From positions 40,757 through 104,756 of the forward strand of contig JASJHQ010000010.1 in NCBI GenBank assembly GCA_037625715.1: a stretch of DNA of 64,000 nt, given 5' to 3'. The notes under the pieces are model-generated. The model saw only the letters and a list, made by a program, of their open reading frames with translations, was not told where the DNA came from and ran no database searches. This stretch comes from JABAYQ01 sp018608925. GTDB lineage: Bacteria; Bacteroidota; Bacteroidia; Flavobacteriales; UBA7312. Below, piece after piece: positions 52,126 through 61,883 of the stretch (position 1 is its first letter; the number at the start of each line of letters is the position of its first letter). A program made the position numbers and the translations under genes.

Positions 52126-54495
52126 TTAATTATTTAAATTATTTAATATTTCTTCCAAAGAAAATTCATCTTTCACTAAAACTTGTCGTGCTTTACTTCC
52201 TTCAAAAGGTCCAACTATTCTAGCTGCTTCCAATTGATCAATGATTCTTCCAGCTCTGTTGTAGCCTAACTTTAATTTCCTTTGTATTAGTGAGGTAGAT
52301 CCGGATTGATGCTGTACTATCATTCTGGCAGCATCTTCAAACAGAGCGTCTCTATCGTCCAAATCAGCATCGTTAGAACTGCTTTCCGAATCACCAACAT
52401 ATTCTGGCAATAAAAATGCTTCAGGATAAGCTCTTTGGTTTCCAATAAAATCTGTTATTTCTTCTACTTCAGGTGTGTCAATAAAAGCGCATTGCAATCT
52501 CGTTAAATCACTTCCAAGAGAAATTAACATATCACCACGCCCAATTAGTTGATCGGCACCGCCAGCATCTAAAATAGTTCTAGAGTCAATTTTTGAGGTA
52601 ACTCTAAAGGCAACTCTTGCTGGGAAATTAGCTTTTATTATACCAGTAATTACGTTTACCGATGGTCTTTGAGTAGCTACAATTAAATGTATTCCAATGG
52701 CTCTTGCAAGCTGGGCTAATCTAGCAATAGGAGTTTCTACTTCTTTTCCGGCAGTCATAATTAAATCTGCAAACTCATCAATTACTAAAATAATGTATGG
52801 CAAGTATTTATGGCCATCTAAAGGATTTAGTTTTCTAGCAACGAATTTTTTATTGTATTCAACAATGTTTCTACACTGTGCGTTTTGAAGTAAATCATAT
52901 CGTTGGTCCATTTCAATACATAAAGAATTTAGGGTATTGATTACCTTCTTTGTGTCGGTAATAATTGCTTCATCAGTATCTGGTAATTTAGCAAGGAAAT
53001 GCCTTTCAATTTTATTAAATAGAGTTAATTCTACTTTTTTAGGATCGACTAAAACAAATTTTACTTGCGATGGATGTTTTTTGTAAAGTAAAGATGCAAG
53101 AATTGCGTTAAGCCCTACTGACTTTCCCTGACCAGTTGCTCCAGCCATTAGTAGGTGTGGCATCTTAGCTAAATCAGCAACATAGGTTTCGTTAGAAATT
53201 GTTTTTCCTAAAGCTATAGGAAGCTCCATGTCGGAGTTTTGAAATTTATCCGAAGCCAATACTGCTTTCATAGAAACGGTAGCAGGGTTAAGGTTTGGAA
53301 CCTCAATTCCAATAGTTCCTTTTCCTGGTATTGGAGCGATAATTCTTATTCCTAGAGCAGATAAACTTAATGCAATATCATCTTCTAGGTTTTTAATTTT
53401 CGAAATTCTAACACCAGCTTCTGGAACAATCTCATAAAGAGTAATGGTTGGACCAATTGTAGCGCTAATAGAAGAAATTCCAATTTTATAGTTACTTAAT
53501 GTCTGAACAATTTTATTTTTATTTTCTTCTAGTTCGCTTTTGTCAATTTCTATTTTACCGCTTCCGTAGTCGTTTAATAAATCAATAGAAGGAACTTTGT
53601 AAGTAGATAAGTCTAGTGTAGGGTCATAATCTACAAGATCTTTTGTTTTCTCTTTTATTTCGCTTTTACTTAATGTCTCTTCTTCATTGGTTGTTATGTC
53701 AATGTTTAAAGAATCTTCAACTTCTTTAATTTCTTCTTCAATTGAGTCTTCAGTTTGTAAATCTTCGTTTATTGTGATGTTTTCTTCCTTTTCTAAAATG
53801 TTTACTGAGGGAGACTCTTCTTTTATTAAAACAATTTCTTCAAGTTCATCTATTGTAGTTTCGTCAATAGAATCGAAAGTATTTTCAGCAACATTGTCTT
53901 GTGTTGTAATTGACTCTTCTTTTTCAACTTCTTGACTTACTTCGTTCTTTTTTCTTTTAAAAACAGGGTTGAATTTAAAAATCAAATAAGCGATTAGAGA
54001 AACACATATTAAGAACCCTGTTCCGACAGGTCCTATTAATTCCAATAGTTGTAGGTTGATTTCGTAACCAAATCCTCCTGCGAGCAAACTTTTGCCGAAT
54101 AAAAAACCGAAAAACAGAGAAATCCATACTATTAAAAGAGAAATAAATAAAATGTTCTTTCTCAATTCAATGATTTGTTTTTGAAGGGAAAGGTTGATTC
54201 CTAGAATTAATGTTAGTATTGGAATTAAGAATGATGAAACTCCAAATCCGTCGTGTATTAAAAAGTAAGCTAGTTTATTTCCTAGTGCACCACCATAATT
54301 TTGAACTCCACTGTTTGGTCCTGATAAATGATCATAATCTACTTTACCATTAAAAAAATGGGAGATTAATGAAGTTAGAATGTAAATAGAAAGGAAGATT
54401 AAAAAGACACCAATGATTTTTTGATTCTTTTCTTCTTTTAAAAATTCAAATTTTAAAGCTACTTTTTTGAATATGTTAGTTTTGTTTTTTGACAT
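52126..54495 (-). CDS. ftsK: DNA translocase FtsK
   Basis: Septum-anchored hexameric motor that moves chromosomal DNA during division. The 789-residue protein has an N-terminal membrane domain with four or five segments (about residues 30-175) and an acidic linker (about 180-300, many Glu). The motor domain carries Walker A GATGQGKSVGLNA and Walker B VIDEFADLI, and a C-terminal gamma winged-helix domain has STSLIQRKLKLGYNRAGRI. The linker is much shorter than in E. coli. I use the ATG at 54495; the frame opens three codons earlier at a TTG. Confidence 0.96.
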   Translation of the reverse strand: MSKNKTNIFKKVALKFEFLKEEKNQKIIGVFLIFLSIYILTSLISHFFNGKVDYDHLSGPNSGVQNYGGALGNKLAYFLIHDGFGVSSFLIPILTLILGINLSLQKQIIELRKNILFISLLIVWISLFFGFLFGKSLLAGGFGYEINLQLLELIGPVGTGFLICVSLIAYLIFKFNPVFKRKKNEVSQEVEKEESITTQDNVAENTFDSIDETTIDELEEIVLIKEESPSVNILEKEENITINEDLQTEDSIEEEIKEVEDSLNIDITTNEEETLSKSEIKEKTKDLVDYDPTLDLSTYKVPSIDLLNDYGSGKIEIDKSELEENKNKIVQTLSNYKIGISSISATIGPTITLYEIVPEAGVRISKIKNLEDDIALSLSALGIRIIAPIPGKGTIGIEVPNLNPATVSMKAVLASDKFQNSDMELPIALGKTISNETYVADLAKMPHLLMAGATGQGKSVGLNAILASLLYKKHPSQVKFVLVDPKKVELTLFNKIERHFLAKLPDTDEAIITDTKKVINTLNSLCIEMDQRYDLLQNAQCRNIVEYNKKFVARKLNPLDGHKYLPYIILVIDEFADLIMTAGKEVETPIARLAQLARAIGIHLIVATQRPSVNVITGIIKANFPARVAFRVTSKIDSRTILDAGGADQLIGRGDMLISLGSDLTRLQCAFIDTPEVEEITDFIGNQRAYPEAFLLPEYVGDSESSSNDADLDDRDALFEDAARMIVQHQSGSTSLIQRKLKLGYNRAGRIIDQLEAARIVGPFEGSKARQVLVKDEFSLEEILNNLNN

Positions 54496-54504
54496 AAATA
54501 TCAA

Positions 54505-55284
54505 TTACCAAGTTAGTTTTTCGTTATTTAAAAAAGAGGCAATTCCTTTTTTAAAGTCATCTGTTTTTCTAGCGTTAGCATTAAAAAGAACTGCTTCGTT
54601 TAGTCCGTCTTCCACACTCATAGAATGCACTTTATGCATTAGTTCTTTAGTAAGAAGAACGGACTGAGCAGAGTTATTGTTGCATGCTCTGTTTGCTAAG
54701 TCTAAAACATATTGTTTCAAATCTTTTTCTTCGACAACTTTAGTTATAAGTCCAATTTTTTGTGCTTCTATTGCATCAATTTTCCTTCCTGTAAGAAGTA
54801 AATCTTTAGCAATTGTTTCTCCTACTTTTTTAAGTAAGAATACGCTTACAATTGCAGGAATAAATCCTATGTTAACTTCCGGGTACCCAAATTTTGCTTT
54901 TTCAGATGCTATGGAAATATCACAAACTGTAGCTAGACCGCATCCGCCCGCAATAGCATGGCCTTGAATATTAGAGATAACTAATTTTGGTGAGAAATAT
55001 ATTTTTTTGAAAAGCTGCATAAGATGATCTGAGTCTGCAACGTTTTCTTCAAAAGAGTTGTTTTGTAAATTTTGTAGGTATTGTAAGTCGGCACCTCCAC
55101 AAAAAACGGTGCCTTCCGCTTCTAAAACAATCACTTTACAATCAGGATCTTCAATAGCATTACTGAAATCAGCAGACAGCTGTGTTACAAATTCATTGTT
55201 TAAAGCATTTCTTTTTTCTGATCTACATAGAGTGATAAAACCAACTCTATTTTGACATCGATAATTTGTAAATTTTCTTTCCAT
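54505..55284 (-). CDS. Enoyl-CoA hydratase/isomerase family protein
   Basis: A 259-residue crotonase-fold protein. It has the oxyanion-hole sequence CGGADLQYLQ, the conserved IQGHAIAGGCGLATVCD, and GYPEVNIGFIPA with the catalytic glutamate. It may act in fatty acid oxidation or in leucine degradation (methylglutaconyl-CoA hydratase); the sequence does not settle this. The ATG at 55284 gives the usual family N-terminus; eight extra codons are open upstream. It lies 9 bases before ftsK, probably cotranscribed. Confidence 0.92.
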   Translation of the reverse strand: MERKFTNYRCQNRVGFITLCRSEKRNALNNEFVTQLSADFSNAIEDPDCKVIVLEAEGTVFCGGADLQYLQNLQNNSFEENVADSDHLMQLFKKIYFSPKLVISNIQGHAIAGGCGLATVCDISIASEKAKFGYPEVNIGFIPAIVSVFLLKKVGETIAKDLLLTGRKIDAIEAQKIGLITKVVEEKDLKQYVLDLANRACNNNSAQSVLLTKELMHKVHSMSVEDGLNEAVLFNANARKTDDFKKGIASFLNNEKLTW

Positions 55285-55305
55285 TAATCTATCTATTAAC
55301 CGAAT

Positions 55306-55332
55306 CAAATATATTCAATTATTGTTAGTCAA
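55306..55332 (-). promoter_or_regulatory. Candidate promoter of the enoyl-CoA hydratase-ftsK-lolA genes
   Basis: On the minus strand TATATTTG (55313-55306) matches the -7 consensus and ends 21 bases before the start codon. A TTG (55332-55330) stands 16 bases upstream, shorter than the preferred 19. Confidence 0.55.
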
Positions 55333-55372
55333 ATTATATGAACTTTAGATTTATTTATCTCCAAACAATAAT

Positions 55373-55395
55373 TAAATTTGTCTCTTTTAAAAGAG
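55373..55395 (+). promoter_or_regulatory. Candidate -7 box and leader palindrome of the DDAH-like gene
   Basis: TAAATTTG (55373-55380) matches the -7 consensus. It is followed by the palindrome CTCTTTTAAAAGAG (55382-55395), which ends 7 bases before the start codon. The -33 position reads TTA. The palindrome could be an operator or a small leader hairpin. Confidence 0.5.
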
Positions 55396-55402
55396 GTAAT
55401 AA

Positions 55403-56314
55403 ATGCGACTAAATATTCATAATGAAACAGCTACTTTAAAAACAGTAGTTTTCGGAATACCGGATAGTTTTGGAGGTACACCTAATTTACAGGATTGTTA
55501 CGATCCTAAGTCTAAAATATATGTTGCTAGTGGAGAATTCCCAACTCAGGATGATATTACTTTAGAAATGGAATCTGTAGCTGACGTTTTTTTCAAGTAT
55601 AATGTTGAGGTGCTTAGACCCAAAAACATTGAAAATTTAAATCAAATATTTGCTAGAGATATCGGCTTTGTTGTCGGAAATACTTTCTTTGTTCCTAACA
55701 TAATAGCAGATAGAGAAGAGGAATCGAAAGCAATACTTCATATTTTAGATCAAATAGACGAAAGTGATATTGTTAGAATGCCTAGTCAAACAAGAACCGA
55801 AGGAGGGGATGTAATGGTACATAACGATTATGTATTTGTTGGCTATTCAAAAGAAGAAGATTTTAACACATATACTGTTGCTAGAACTAATCAGGCAGCA
55901 TTAGACTTTTTAAAAGAAAACATCAAGGCTAAAAAAGTGATTGGGTTCGAACTTAATAAATCTGATCAAGACCCTTACGACAATGCATTGCATTTAGATT
56001 GTTGTTTTCAGCCAGTGGGTCAAAACCATGCAATTGTTCATCAAGAAGGATTTAAAAATAAAGAAGACATTAATTTGCTTAAAGATATTTTTGGAGAAGA
56101 AAATTTAATTTTTGTCAATAAAAAGGAAATGTTTGAGATGTACTCTAATGTATTCTCTATTTCTGAAAAAGTAGTTGTCTCTGAAAAGAGTTTTACATCA
56201 TTGAATAATAAACTAAGAAGTTTAGGAATCTTAGTAGAGGAAGTTCCTTATAGTGAAATTGCCAAAATGGAAGGTTTGTTAAGATGTTCCACATTACCAA
56301 TAGAAAGATTATGA
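55403..56314 (+). CDS. Dimethylarginine dimethylaminohydrolase-like protein (guanidino-group modifying enzyme)
   Basis: A 303-residue member of the pentein superfamily. The family hydrolyses arginine, methylarginines or related guanidino compounds, or transfers amidino groups. The acidic IFARDIGFVVG, the histidine motif DNALHLDCCFQPVG and the C-terminal nucleophile in GLLRCSTLPIERL show a complete catalytic set. The exact substrate (arginine, N-methylarginine or another) cannot be read from sequence. Its stop overlaps the ctlX start (ATGA), so the two products are probably made together. argS follows. Confidence 0.85.
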   Translation: MRLNIHNETATLKTVVFGIPDSFGGTPNLQDCYDPKSKIYVASGEFPTQDDITLEMESVADVFFKYNVEVLRPKNIENLNQIFARDIGFVVGNTFFVPNIIADREEESKAILHILDQIDESDIVRMPSQTRTEGGDVMVHNDYVFVGYSKEEDFNTYTVARTNQAALDFLKENIKAKKVIGFELNKSDQDPYDNALHLDCCFQPVGQNHAIVHQEGFKNKEDINLLKDIFGEENLIFVNKKEMFEMYSNVFSISEKVVVSEKSFTSLNNKLRSLGILVEEVPYSEIAKMEGLLRCSTLPIERL

Positions 56315-57246
56315 GTCAGATAACAAAACATATATTAATGATTGAGCCAGTTGCTTTTCGTTTTAACGAAGAAACAGCTGTAAATAATTATTATCAAAAA
56401 GTCTTAGATGGTTTGACACCTGAGATGACCCAAGCTAAAGCGTTACAAGAGTTTAATCAGTTTGTTGATAAACTTGGTGCCTGTGGCGTTAATGTAATTG
56501 TGGTTAAAGACGATTTAGAAACAGATACTCCTGATTCCATTTTTCCTAATAACTGGGTTTCATTCCATAAAAATGGTAACATAGGAATATATCCTATGTG
56601 TGCTGTAAATAGACGGACGGAAAGAAGGGAAGATATTCTTGATGTTTTAGTAGATGACCACGGATTTCATATAGATGAAATTATAGATTTTAGTTCTTTT
56701 GAAGATGCAGATATTTTTTTAGAAGGGACAGGAAGCATGATTCTAGATAGAGAGAATAAAATTTGTTATGCTGCAATATCAATACGAACAGACGAGCAAG
56801 CAGTGTTTCAGTTTTGCGAACAATTTGAATACAAGGCAGTGTGTTTTGTAGCTAATCAGACTGTAGAAAATAAAAGGCTTCCTATATACCACACCAATGT
56901 AATGATGTGCGTTGCTGATAATTTTGTTATTATTTGTCTTGACTCTATTGATGACCCAGCAGAAAGGGAATTAGTTCTCGGTTCTTTAAAAAGAACAAAC
57001 AAAGAAATTATAGAGATAGACGAAAGTCAAAAACATCGATTTGCAGGTAATATGTTGCAATTAATGGGAGATGAGCCTGTTTTAGTAATGTCCGATTCTG
57101 CTTATAATGCTTTAAATAAAGATCAGATTTCTGCAATCGAAAAACATTGTAAAATTTTACATAGTTCTCTAGATACAATCGAAGCTTGTGGAGGAGGTAG
57201 TGCAAGATGTATGATGGCCGAAATATTTTTACCAAAACAAAACTAA
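56311..57246 (+). CDS. ctlX: CtlX-type citrulline/arginine hydrolase (pentein family)
   Basis: A 311-residue amidinotransferase-fold enzyme. PDSIFPNNWVSFH is the substrate-binding signature near residues 70-82. LEGTGSMILDR, YHTNVMMCV (catalytic histidine) and the C-terminal ACGGGSARCMMAEIF (catalytic cysteine) complete the set. It matches proteins annotated as citrulline utilisation hydrolase CtlX. The ATG at 56311 overlaps the stop of the DDAH-like gene; nine codons upstream are open but belong to that gene. It sits 6 bases before argS. Confidence 0.9.
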   Translation: MSQITKHILMIEPVAFRFNEETAVNNYYQKVLDGLTPEMTQAKALQEFNQFVDKLGACGVNVIVVKDDLETDTPDSIFPNNWVSFHKNGNIGIYPMCAVNRRTERREDILDVLVDDHGFHIDEIIDFSSFEDADIFLEGTGSMILDRENKICYAAISIRTDEQAVFQFCEQFEYKAVCFVANQTVENKRLPIYHTNVMMCVADNFVIICLDSIDDPAERELVLGSLKRTNKEIIEIDESQKHRFAGNMLQLMGDEPVLVMSDSAYNALNKDQISAIEKHCKILHSSLDTIEACGGGSARCMMAEIFLPKQN

Positions 57247-57252
57247 AAAGAT

Positions 57253-59019
57253 ATGGAGCAGCTTATTGGTCAACACGTAATAGATGCTATTGTTAAGTTA
57301 TACGGAATTGAAAATGTAGAAATTCAATTACAGAAGACTAGAAAAGAATTTCAAGGAGACATTACTCTTGTTGTATTTCCGTTTCTAAAGGCTTCTAAAA
57401 AAGGACCAGAACAAACAGCAAATGAAATAGGGGAATACTTGCTGAAAAGCTGCGATTCTATTAGTGCTTATAATTCAGTTAAAGGATTTCTAAACCTTAC
57501 AATAGTCGATAGCTTTTGGATGAGCCAATTTACATCTGCTTTTCATAACGATCATTTCGGAATCATTGGCGACACAAAAGATGCTGAAACTATAGTGGTT
57601 GAGTTTTGCTCACCTAACACTAATAAGCCATTGCATTTAGGCCATATAAGAAATAATTTACTTGGTTATTCGGTTTCTAAAATTATTGAAGCTTCAGGTA
57701 AAAAAGTAAAAAAAGTTCAAGTAATTAACGATAGAGGTATTCATATTTGTAAATCTATGATTGCTTGGTCTTTGTTTGCAGATAATCAAACTCCAGAGTC
57801 AACAAACACAAAAGGCGATCATTTTGTAGGAAATTACTACATCATGTTCGATAAAGTTTACAAAGAGCAAATACAAGAACTAATAGATAACGGTTCTTCT
57901 AAAGAAGATGCAGAAAAGAATGCTCCTATTTTATTACAAGCTCAAGAAATGCTTCTTAAATGGGAGGCAAAAGATTCCGAAGTAATTACTCTTTGGGAAA
58001 AAATGAATAAGTGGGTTTATCAAGGCTTTGAGTCTACTCATAAAAGACTAGGAATCGAATTCGATAAAAATTATTTCGAAAGTGAAACCTATCTACTTGG
58101 TAAAAAGAATGTTTTTGAAGGTTTAGAAAAAGGTAATTTTTACCAAAAAGAAGATGGTTCTATTTGGATTGATTTAACCAACGAAGGACTCGATGAAAAA
58201 ATATTATTAAGATCAGACGGAACGGCTGTTTATATGACTCAAGATATTGGGACTGCCATAAATCGCCACGAAGATTTTGACTTTAGTAATATGGTTTATA
58301 CTGTAGGAAACGAGCAAGATTATCACTTTAAAGTGTTGTTCTTAATCCTACAAAAATTAGGCTATAAGTGGGCCGATAATTGTTTCCACCTTTCTTATGG
58401 AATGGTCGACTTACCTTCAGGTAAAATGAAATCTAGAGAAGGAACTGTGGTTGATGCCGATGATTTGATGCAAGAAATGTATTTAAATGCAAAAACTATT
58501 TCTCAAGAATTAGGCAAGCTAGAAGGAATGGAGGAAAAGGATGCTGAAGCATTATATGAAAATATTGGTTTGGGTGCTTTGAAATACTTTATGCTAAAAG
58601 TAGATCCTAAAAAAAGAATGTTGTTTGACCCAAAAGAATCGATTGATTTTAATGGAAATACAGCACCTTTTATTCAGTACACTCATGCCCGAATTCAATC
58701 TATTGTTAGAAAGTACGACAAACCAGCTTCTGTAGAGGATGGAATAGAAATGATAGAGAAAGAAAGAGATCTTATCAAAGTATTGATGGAATACCCTCAA
58801 GTGATACAAGATTCTGCTTCTAATTATAGTCCGGCTTTATTGGCTAATTATATTTATGATCTTGTTAAAGAATTTAATGGTTACTACCAAAATGTACCTA
58901 TTTTAGTAGCCGATAGTGAAAAGACTATTGCTTTTAGGGTTGCTATTTCTAAAAAGGTAGCTAATGTTATAAAATCAGGAATGAATCTGTTAGGAATCTC
59001 GGTTCCAGATAAAATGTAA
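57253..59019 (+). CDS. argS: Arginyl-tRNA synthetase
   Basis: Class I synthetase that charges tRNA-Arg. The 588-residue protein has the N-terminal Arg-S domain, the HIGH-type motif PLHLGHIRNN near residue 126, and GKMKSREG in the position of the KMSKS loop. The C-terminal DALR anticodon-binding domain (YTHARIQSI, about 470-588) completes it. It follows two guanidino-modifying enzymes and precedes ffh by 5 bases in a tightly packed run. Confidence 0.97.
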   Translation: MEQLIGQHVIDAIVKLYGIENVEIQLQKTRKEFQGDITLVVFPFLKASKKGPEQTANEIGEYLLKSCDSISAYNSVKGFLNLTIVDSFWMSQFTSAFHNDHFGIIGDTKDAETIVVEFCSPNTNKPLHLGHIRNNLLGYSVSKIIEASGKKVKKVQVINDRGIHICKSMIAWSLFADNQTPESTNTKGDHFVGNYYIMFDKVYKEQIQELIDNGSSKEDAEKNAPILLQAQEMLLKWEAKDSEVITLWEKMNKWVYQGFESTHKRLGIEFDKNYFESETYLLGKKNVFEGLEKGNFYQKEDGSIWIDLTNEGLDEKILLRSDGTAVYMTQDIGTAINRHEDFDFSNMVYTVGNEQDYHFKVLFLILQKLGYKWADNCFHLSYGMVDLPSGKMKSREGTVVDADDLMQEMYLNAKTISQELGKLEGMEEKDAEALYENIGLGALKYFMLKVDPKKRMLFDPKESIDFNGNTAPFIQYTHARIQSIVRKYDKPASVEDGIEMIEKERDLIKVLMEYPQVIQDSASNYSPALLANYIYDLVKEFNGYYQNVPILVADSEKTIAFRVAISKKVANVIKSGMNLLGISVPDKM

Positions 59020-59024
59020 AAAAT

Positions 59025-60368
59025 ATGTTTGAAAATTTATCAGATAAGTTAGAAAAAGCCTTTAAAGTTTTAAAAGGTAAAGGAAGTATTTCCGAAATCA
59101 ACGTTGCTCAAACAATGAAGGAGATTAGAAAAGCTCTTTTGGCTGCCGATGTTGATTTTAAAACAGCTAAAGAGTTTACTAATAAAGTAAAAGAACAAGC
59201 CCTTGGTCAGGAGGTACTTACGGCATTAGAGCCAGGTCAGCTTCTTACCAAAATTATGAAGGATGAATTAGCTACCTTAATGGGTAGCACTCATTCTGAG
59301 ATTAATCTTGGAGGAAATCCTACTGTAATCTTAATTTCTGGTCTTCAAGGATCAGGAAAGACTACCTTTTCTGGAAAACTAGCCAATTTGCTTAAAACAA
59401 AAAACAAGAAAAAACCATTGTTGGTTGCTTGTGATGTTTACCGTCCGGCAGCAATTAATCAAATTAGCGTTTTAGCTGAACAGGTTGGAGTAGATGTTTT
59501 TAAAGATGAGGATAATAAAAGCCCTGTCGATATTGCTGTCAAAGCTATAAAGTTTGCTAAGTCTAATAATAACGATGTAGTTATTGTAGATACCGCTGGT
59601 AGATTGGCAGTAGATGAGCAGATGATGAACGAAATTTCGGAAGTCAATAAAGCAATAAAACCTGATGAGATTTTATTTGTTGTAGATTCTATGACTGGTC
59701 AGGATGCTGTAAATACTGCTAAGGCCTTTAACGATAAATTAAACTTCGATGGTGTAGTACTTACTAAATTAGATGGTGATACTAGGGGTGGAGCTGCTTT
59801 AACGATTCGTTCTGTAGTAGATAAGCCAATTAAATTTATTGGTACTTCAGAAAAAATGGATGGAATAGATGCTTTCTATCCAGACAGAATGGCTTCCAGA
59901 ATTTTAGGGATGGGTGATGTAATTTCTTTAGTGGAAAGAGCACAGCAACAATTCGACGAAGACGAAGCTCGAAAACTACAAAAGAAGATTGCTAAAAATC
60001 AATTTGGCTTTGATGATTTCTTAAAACAAATTCAGCAAATCAAAAAGATGGGTAACATGAAGGACTTAATGGGCATGATTCCAGGAATGGGAAAAGCTTT
60101 AAAAGGAGTAGATATTGACGATGATGCTTTTAAAGGAATTGAAGCTATGATTAAATCTATGACTGAACAAGAAAGAACCAATCCTACTATTTTAAATGGA
60201 AGTAGAAGAAAAAGAATTGCAGTTGGTAGTGGAACATCCATTCATGATGTAAATCAACTTATTAAGCAGTTTGGTCAAATGGGTAAGATGATGAAAATGA
60301 TGCAAGGCGGTGGTGCTAAGCAGATGATGCAAATGATGCAAAATAAAGGCGGAATGCCAAAAATGTAA
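59025..60368 (+). CDS. ffh: Signal recognition particle protein Ffh
   Basis: GTPase that binds signal peptides and SRP RNA and delivers ribosomes to FtsY. The 447-residue protein has an N domain, then the G domain with GLQGSGKTTFSGKLA, DVYRPAA, DTAGR and TKLDGDTRGG. The M domain from about 300 ends in a methionine- and glycine-rich tail (QMGKMMKMMQGGGAKQMM). SRMLGMGD- and GSGTSIHDVNQLIKQF-type motifs match SRP RNA binding. It lies 5 bases after argS and 9 before folD. Confidence 0.97.
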   Translation: MFENLSDKLEKAFKVLKGKGSISEINVAQTMKEIRKALLAADVDFKTAKEFTNKVKEQALGQEVLTALEPGQLLTKIMKDELATLMGSTHSEINLGGNPTVILISGLQGSGKTTFSGKLANLLKTKNKKKPLLVACDVYRPAAINQISVLAEQVGVDVFKDEDNKSPVDIAVKAIKFAKSNNNDVVIVDTAGRLAVDEQMMNEISEVNKAIKPDEILFVVDSMTGQDAVNTAKAFNDKLNFDGVVLTKLDGDTRGGAALTIRSVVDKPIKFIGTSEKMDGIDAFYPDRMASRILGMGDVISLVERAQQQFDEDEARKLQKKIAKNQFGFDDFLKQIQQIKKMGNMKDLMGMIPGMGKALKGVDIDDDAFKGIEAMIKSMTEQERTNPTILNGSRRKRIAVGSGTSIHDVNQLIKQFGQMGKMMKMMQGGGAKQMMQMMQNKGGMPKM

Positions 60369-60377
60369 TTAACTATT

Positions 60378-61247
60378 ATGGTAGTTTTAGACGGAAAACA
60401 GACTTCAATAAATATTCAAGATGAAATTGCTATCGAAGTAAAGCAGAGGATAGCAAAAGGGAGTAAAAAACCTCATTTAGCTGCTGTCTTAGTAGGTAAT
60501 AACGGAGCAAGTGAAACTTATGTAGGAGCTAAAGTAAAAGCTTGCCAAAGAGTAGGTTTCGAATCTTCTTTATTTCGTTTTGACGAAAATATTTCAGAAC
60601 AAGAGCTTTTAGCTGAGGTTCGAAAAATAAATAATAATGACCAAATTGATGGCTTAATTGTTCAGCTACCACTACCATCTCATATCAATGAAATGAAGGT
60701 GACAGAAACTATATTGCCATCTAAAGATGTAGACGGATTTCATCCTGAAAATATTGGTAAAATGGCGCTTAACTTACCTACCTTTTTACCAGCTACTCCC
60801 GCAGGTATATTAGAGCTTATCTCTAGGTATGGAATAGAAACTTCTGGAAAACATTGTGTAGTTATTGGAAGAAGCCATATTGTTGGTTCTCCTATGAGTA
60901 TATTAATGGCAAGAAATAATAATCCGGGTAATTGTACCGTAACCTTAACTCATAGCCGAACTACTAACCTAAACGAAATTTGCAAAACAGCTGATATACT
61001 AATTGTTGCTTTAGGAAAAGCAGAATTTGTAACCAAAGAAATGGTTAAGGATGGTGCTTGCATTATTGATGTAGGAATAACTAGAGTAAAGTCCGACAAA
61101 ACAAAAAGTGGTTGGAAACTTAAAGGCGATGTAAATTATGATGATGTTGCTTCTAAATGTAGTTTTATCACTCCTGTTCCTGGAGGTGTAGGGCCAATGA
61201 CTATTGCAATGTTGCTCAAAAACACACTATTAGCAAGTCAAAAATAA
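60378..61247 (+). CDS. folD: Methylenetetrahydrofolate dehydrogenase/cyclohydrolase FolD
   Basis: Bifunctional enzyme that interconverts 5,10-methylene- and 10-formyltetrahydrofolate with NADP. The 289-residue protein has SETYVGAKVKAC (catalytic lysine in the YxxxK pattern), QLPLPSHIN, the Rossmann segment VVIGRSHIVGSPMSILM and the C-terminal PVPGGVGPMTIAML, all family hallmarks. It lies 2 bases before queE. Confidence 0.97.
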   Translation: MVVLDGKQTSINIQDEIAIEVKQRIAKGSKKPHLAAVLVGNNGASETYVGAKVKACQRVGFESSLFRFDENISEQELLAEVRKINNNDQIDGLIVQLPLPSHINEMKVTETILPSKDVDGFHPENIGKMALNLPTFLPATPAGILELISRYGIETSGKHCVVIGRSHIVGSPMSILMARNNNPGNCTVTLTHSRTTNLNEICKTADILIVALGKAEFVTKEMVKDGACIIDVGITRVKSDKTKSGWKLKGDVNYDDVASKCSFITPVPGGVGPMTIAMLLKNTLLASQK

Positions 61248-61249
61248 AA

Positions 61250-61882
61250 ATGGATAAGTCGCAAAAAGAGTTAGTAGCAAACGGTTTAATGCTTCCTTTA
61301 ATGGAAGCTTTTTATACTATTCAAGGAGAAGGGTATCATAGTGGTAAATCCGCTTACTTTTTAAGAGTAGGAGGATGTGATGTTGGTTGCCATTGGTGTG
61401 ATGTTAAAGAAAGTTGGGATGCAAACCTTCATCCTCCAACTCATATTAATGACATCTTAGAGAAGGTAAAGGATTGCCCAAGTAAAACAGTAGTTATTAC
61501 TGGTGGAGAGCCTCTAATGTGGAATATGGAGCCTATCACTACTCTGCTCCATGAAAACGGATTTGAAGTACATATAGAAACCTCAGGATCTCACCCTTAC
61601 TCTGGTGATTTTGATTGGATTTGCCTTTCCCCTAAAAAAAATATTCCTCCTAAAGATGAAATAATTGGCAAAGCAAATGAGTTAAAGGTTATAATATATA
61701 ATAATGACGATTTTAATTGGGCTCAAAAGTTTGCTGCTATTTCCTCCAAAGAGTGTAAATTATTTTTGCAACCAGAATGGAGTAAAAGCGAACAGATGCT
61801 TCCGGTTATTATTGATTATGTAATGAGTCATCCTAAATGGAATATTTCCTTACAGACTCATAAATTTATGAATATTCCATAG
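61250..61882 (+). CDS. queE: 7-carboxy-7-deazaguanine synthase QueE
   Basis: Radical SAM enzyme that forms the 7-deazaguanine ring system in queuosine synthesis. The 210-residue protein has AFYTIQGEGYHSGKSAYFLR and the cluster motif GGCDVGCHWCD (cysteines in CxxxCxxC), TGGEPLM and IETSGSHP. The short form and YTIQGEG start are typical. Other queuosine genes are not in the window. It follows folD by 2 bases and precedes the OmpA gene by 1. Confidence 0.95.
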   Translation: MDKSQKELVANGLMLPLMEAFYTIQGEGYHSGKSAYFLRVGGCDVGCHWCDVKESWDANLHPPTHINDILEKVKDCPSKTVVITGGEPLMWNMEPITTLLHENGFEVHIETSGSHPYSGDFDWICLSPKKNIPPKDEIIGKANELKVIIYNNDDFNWAQKFAAISSKECKLFLQPEWSKSEQMLPVIIDYVMSHPKWNISLQTHKFMNIP

Positions 61883-61883
61883 A

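Noticed and set aside
52697..54967. Several plus-strand open frames opposite ftsK and the enoyl-CoA hydratase gene
   Set aside because: All are shadows of the conserved minus-strand genes; the translations are serine-rich and show no domain.
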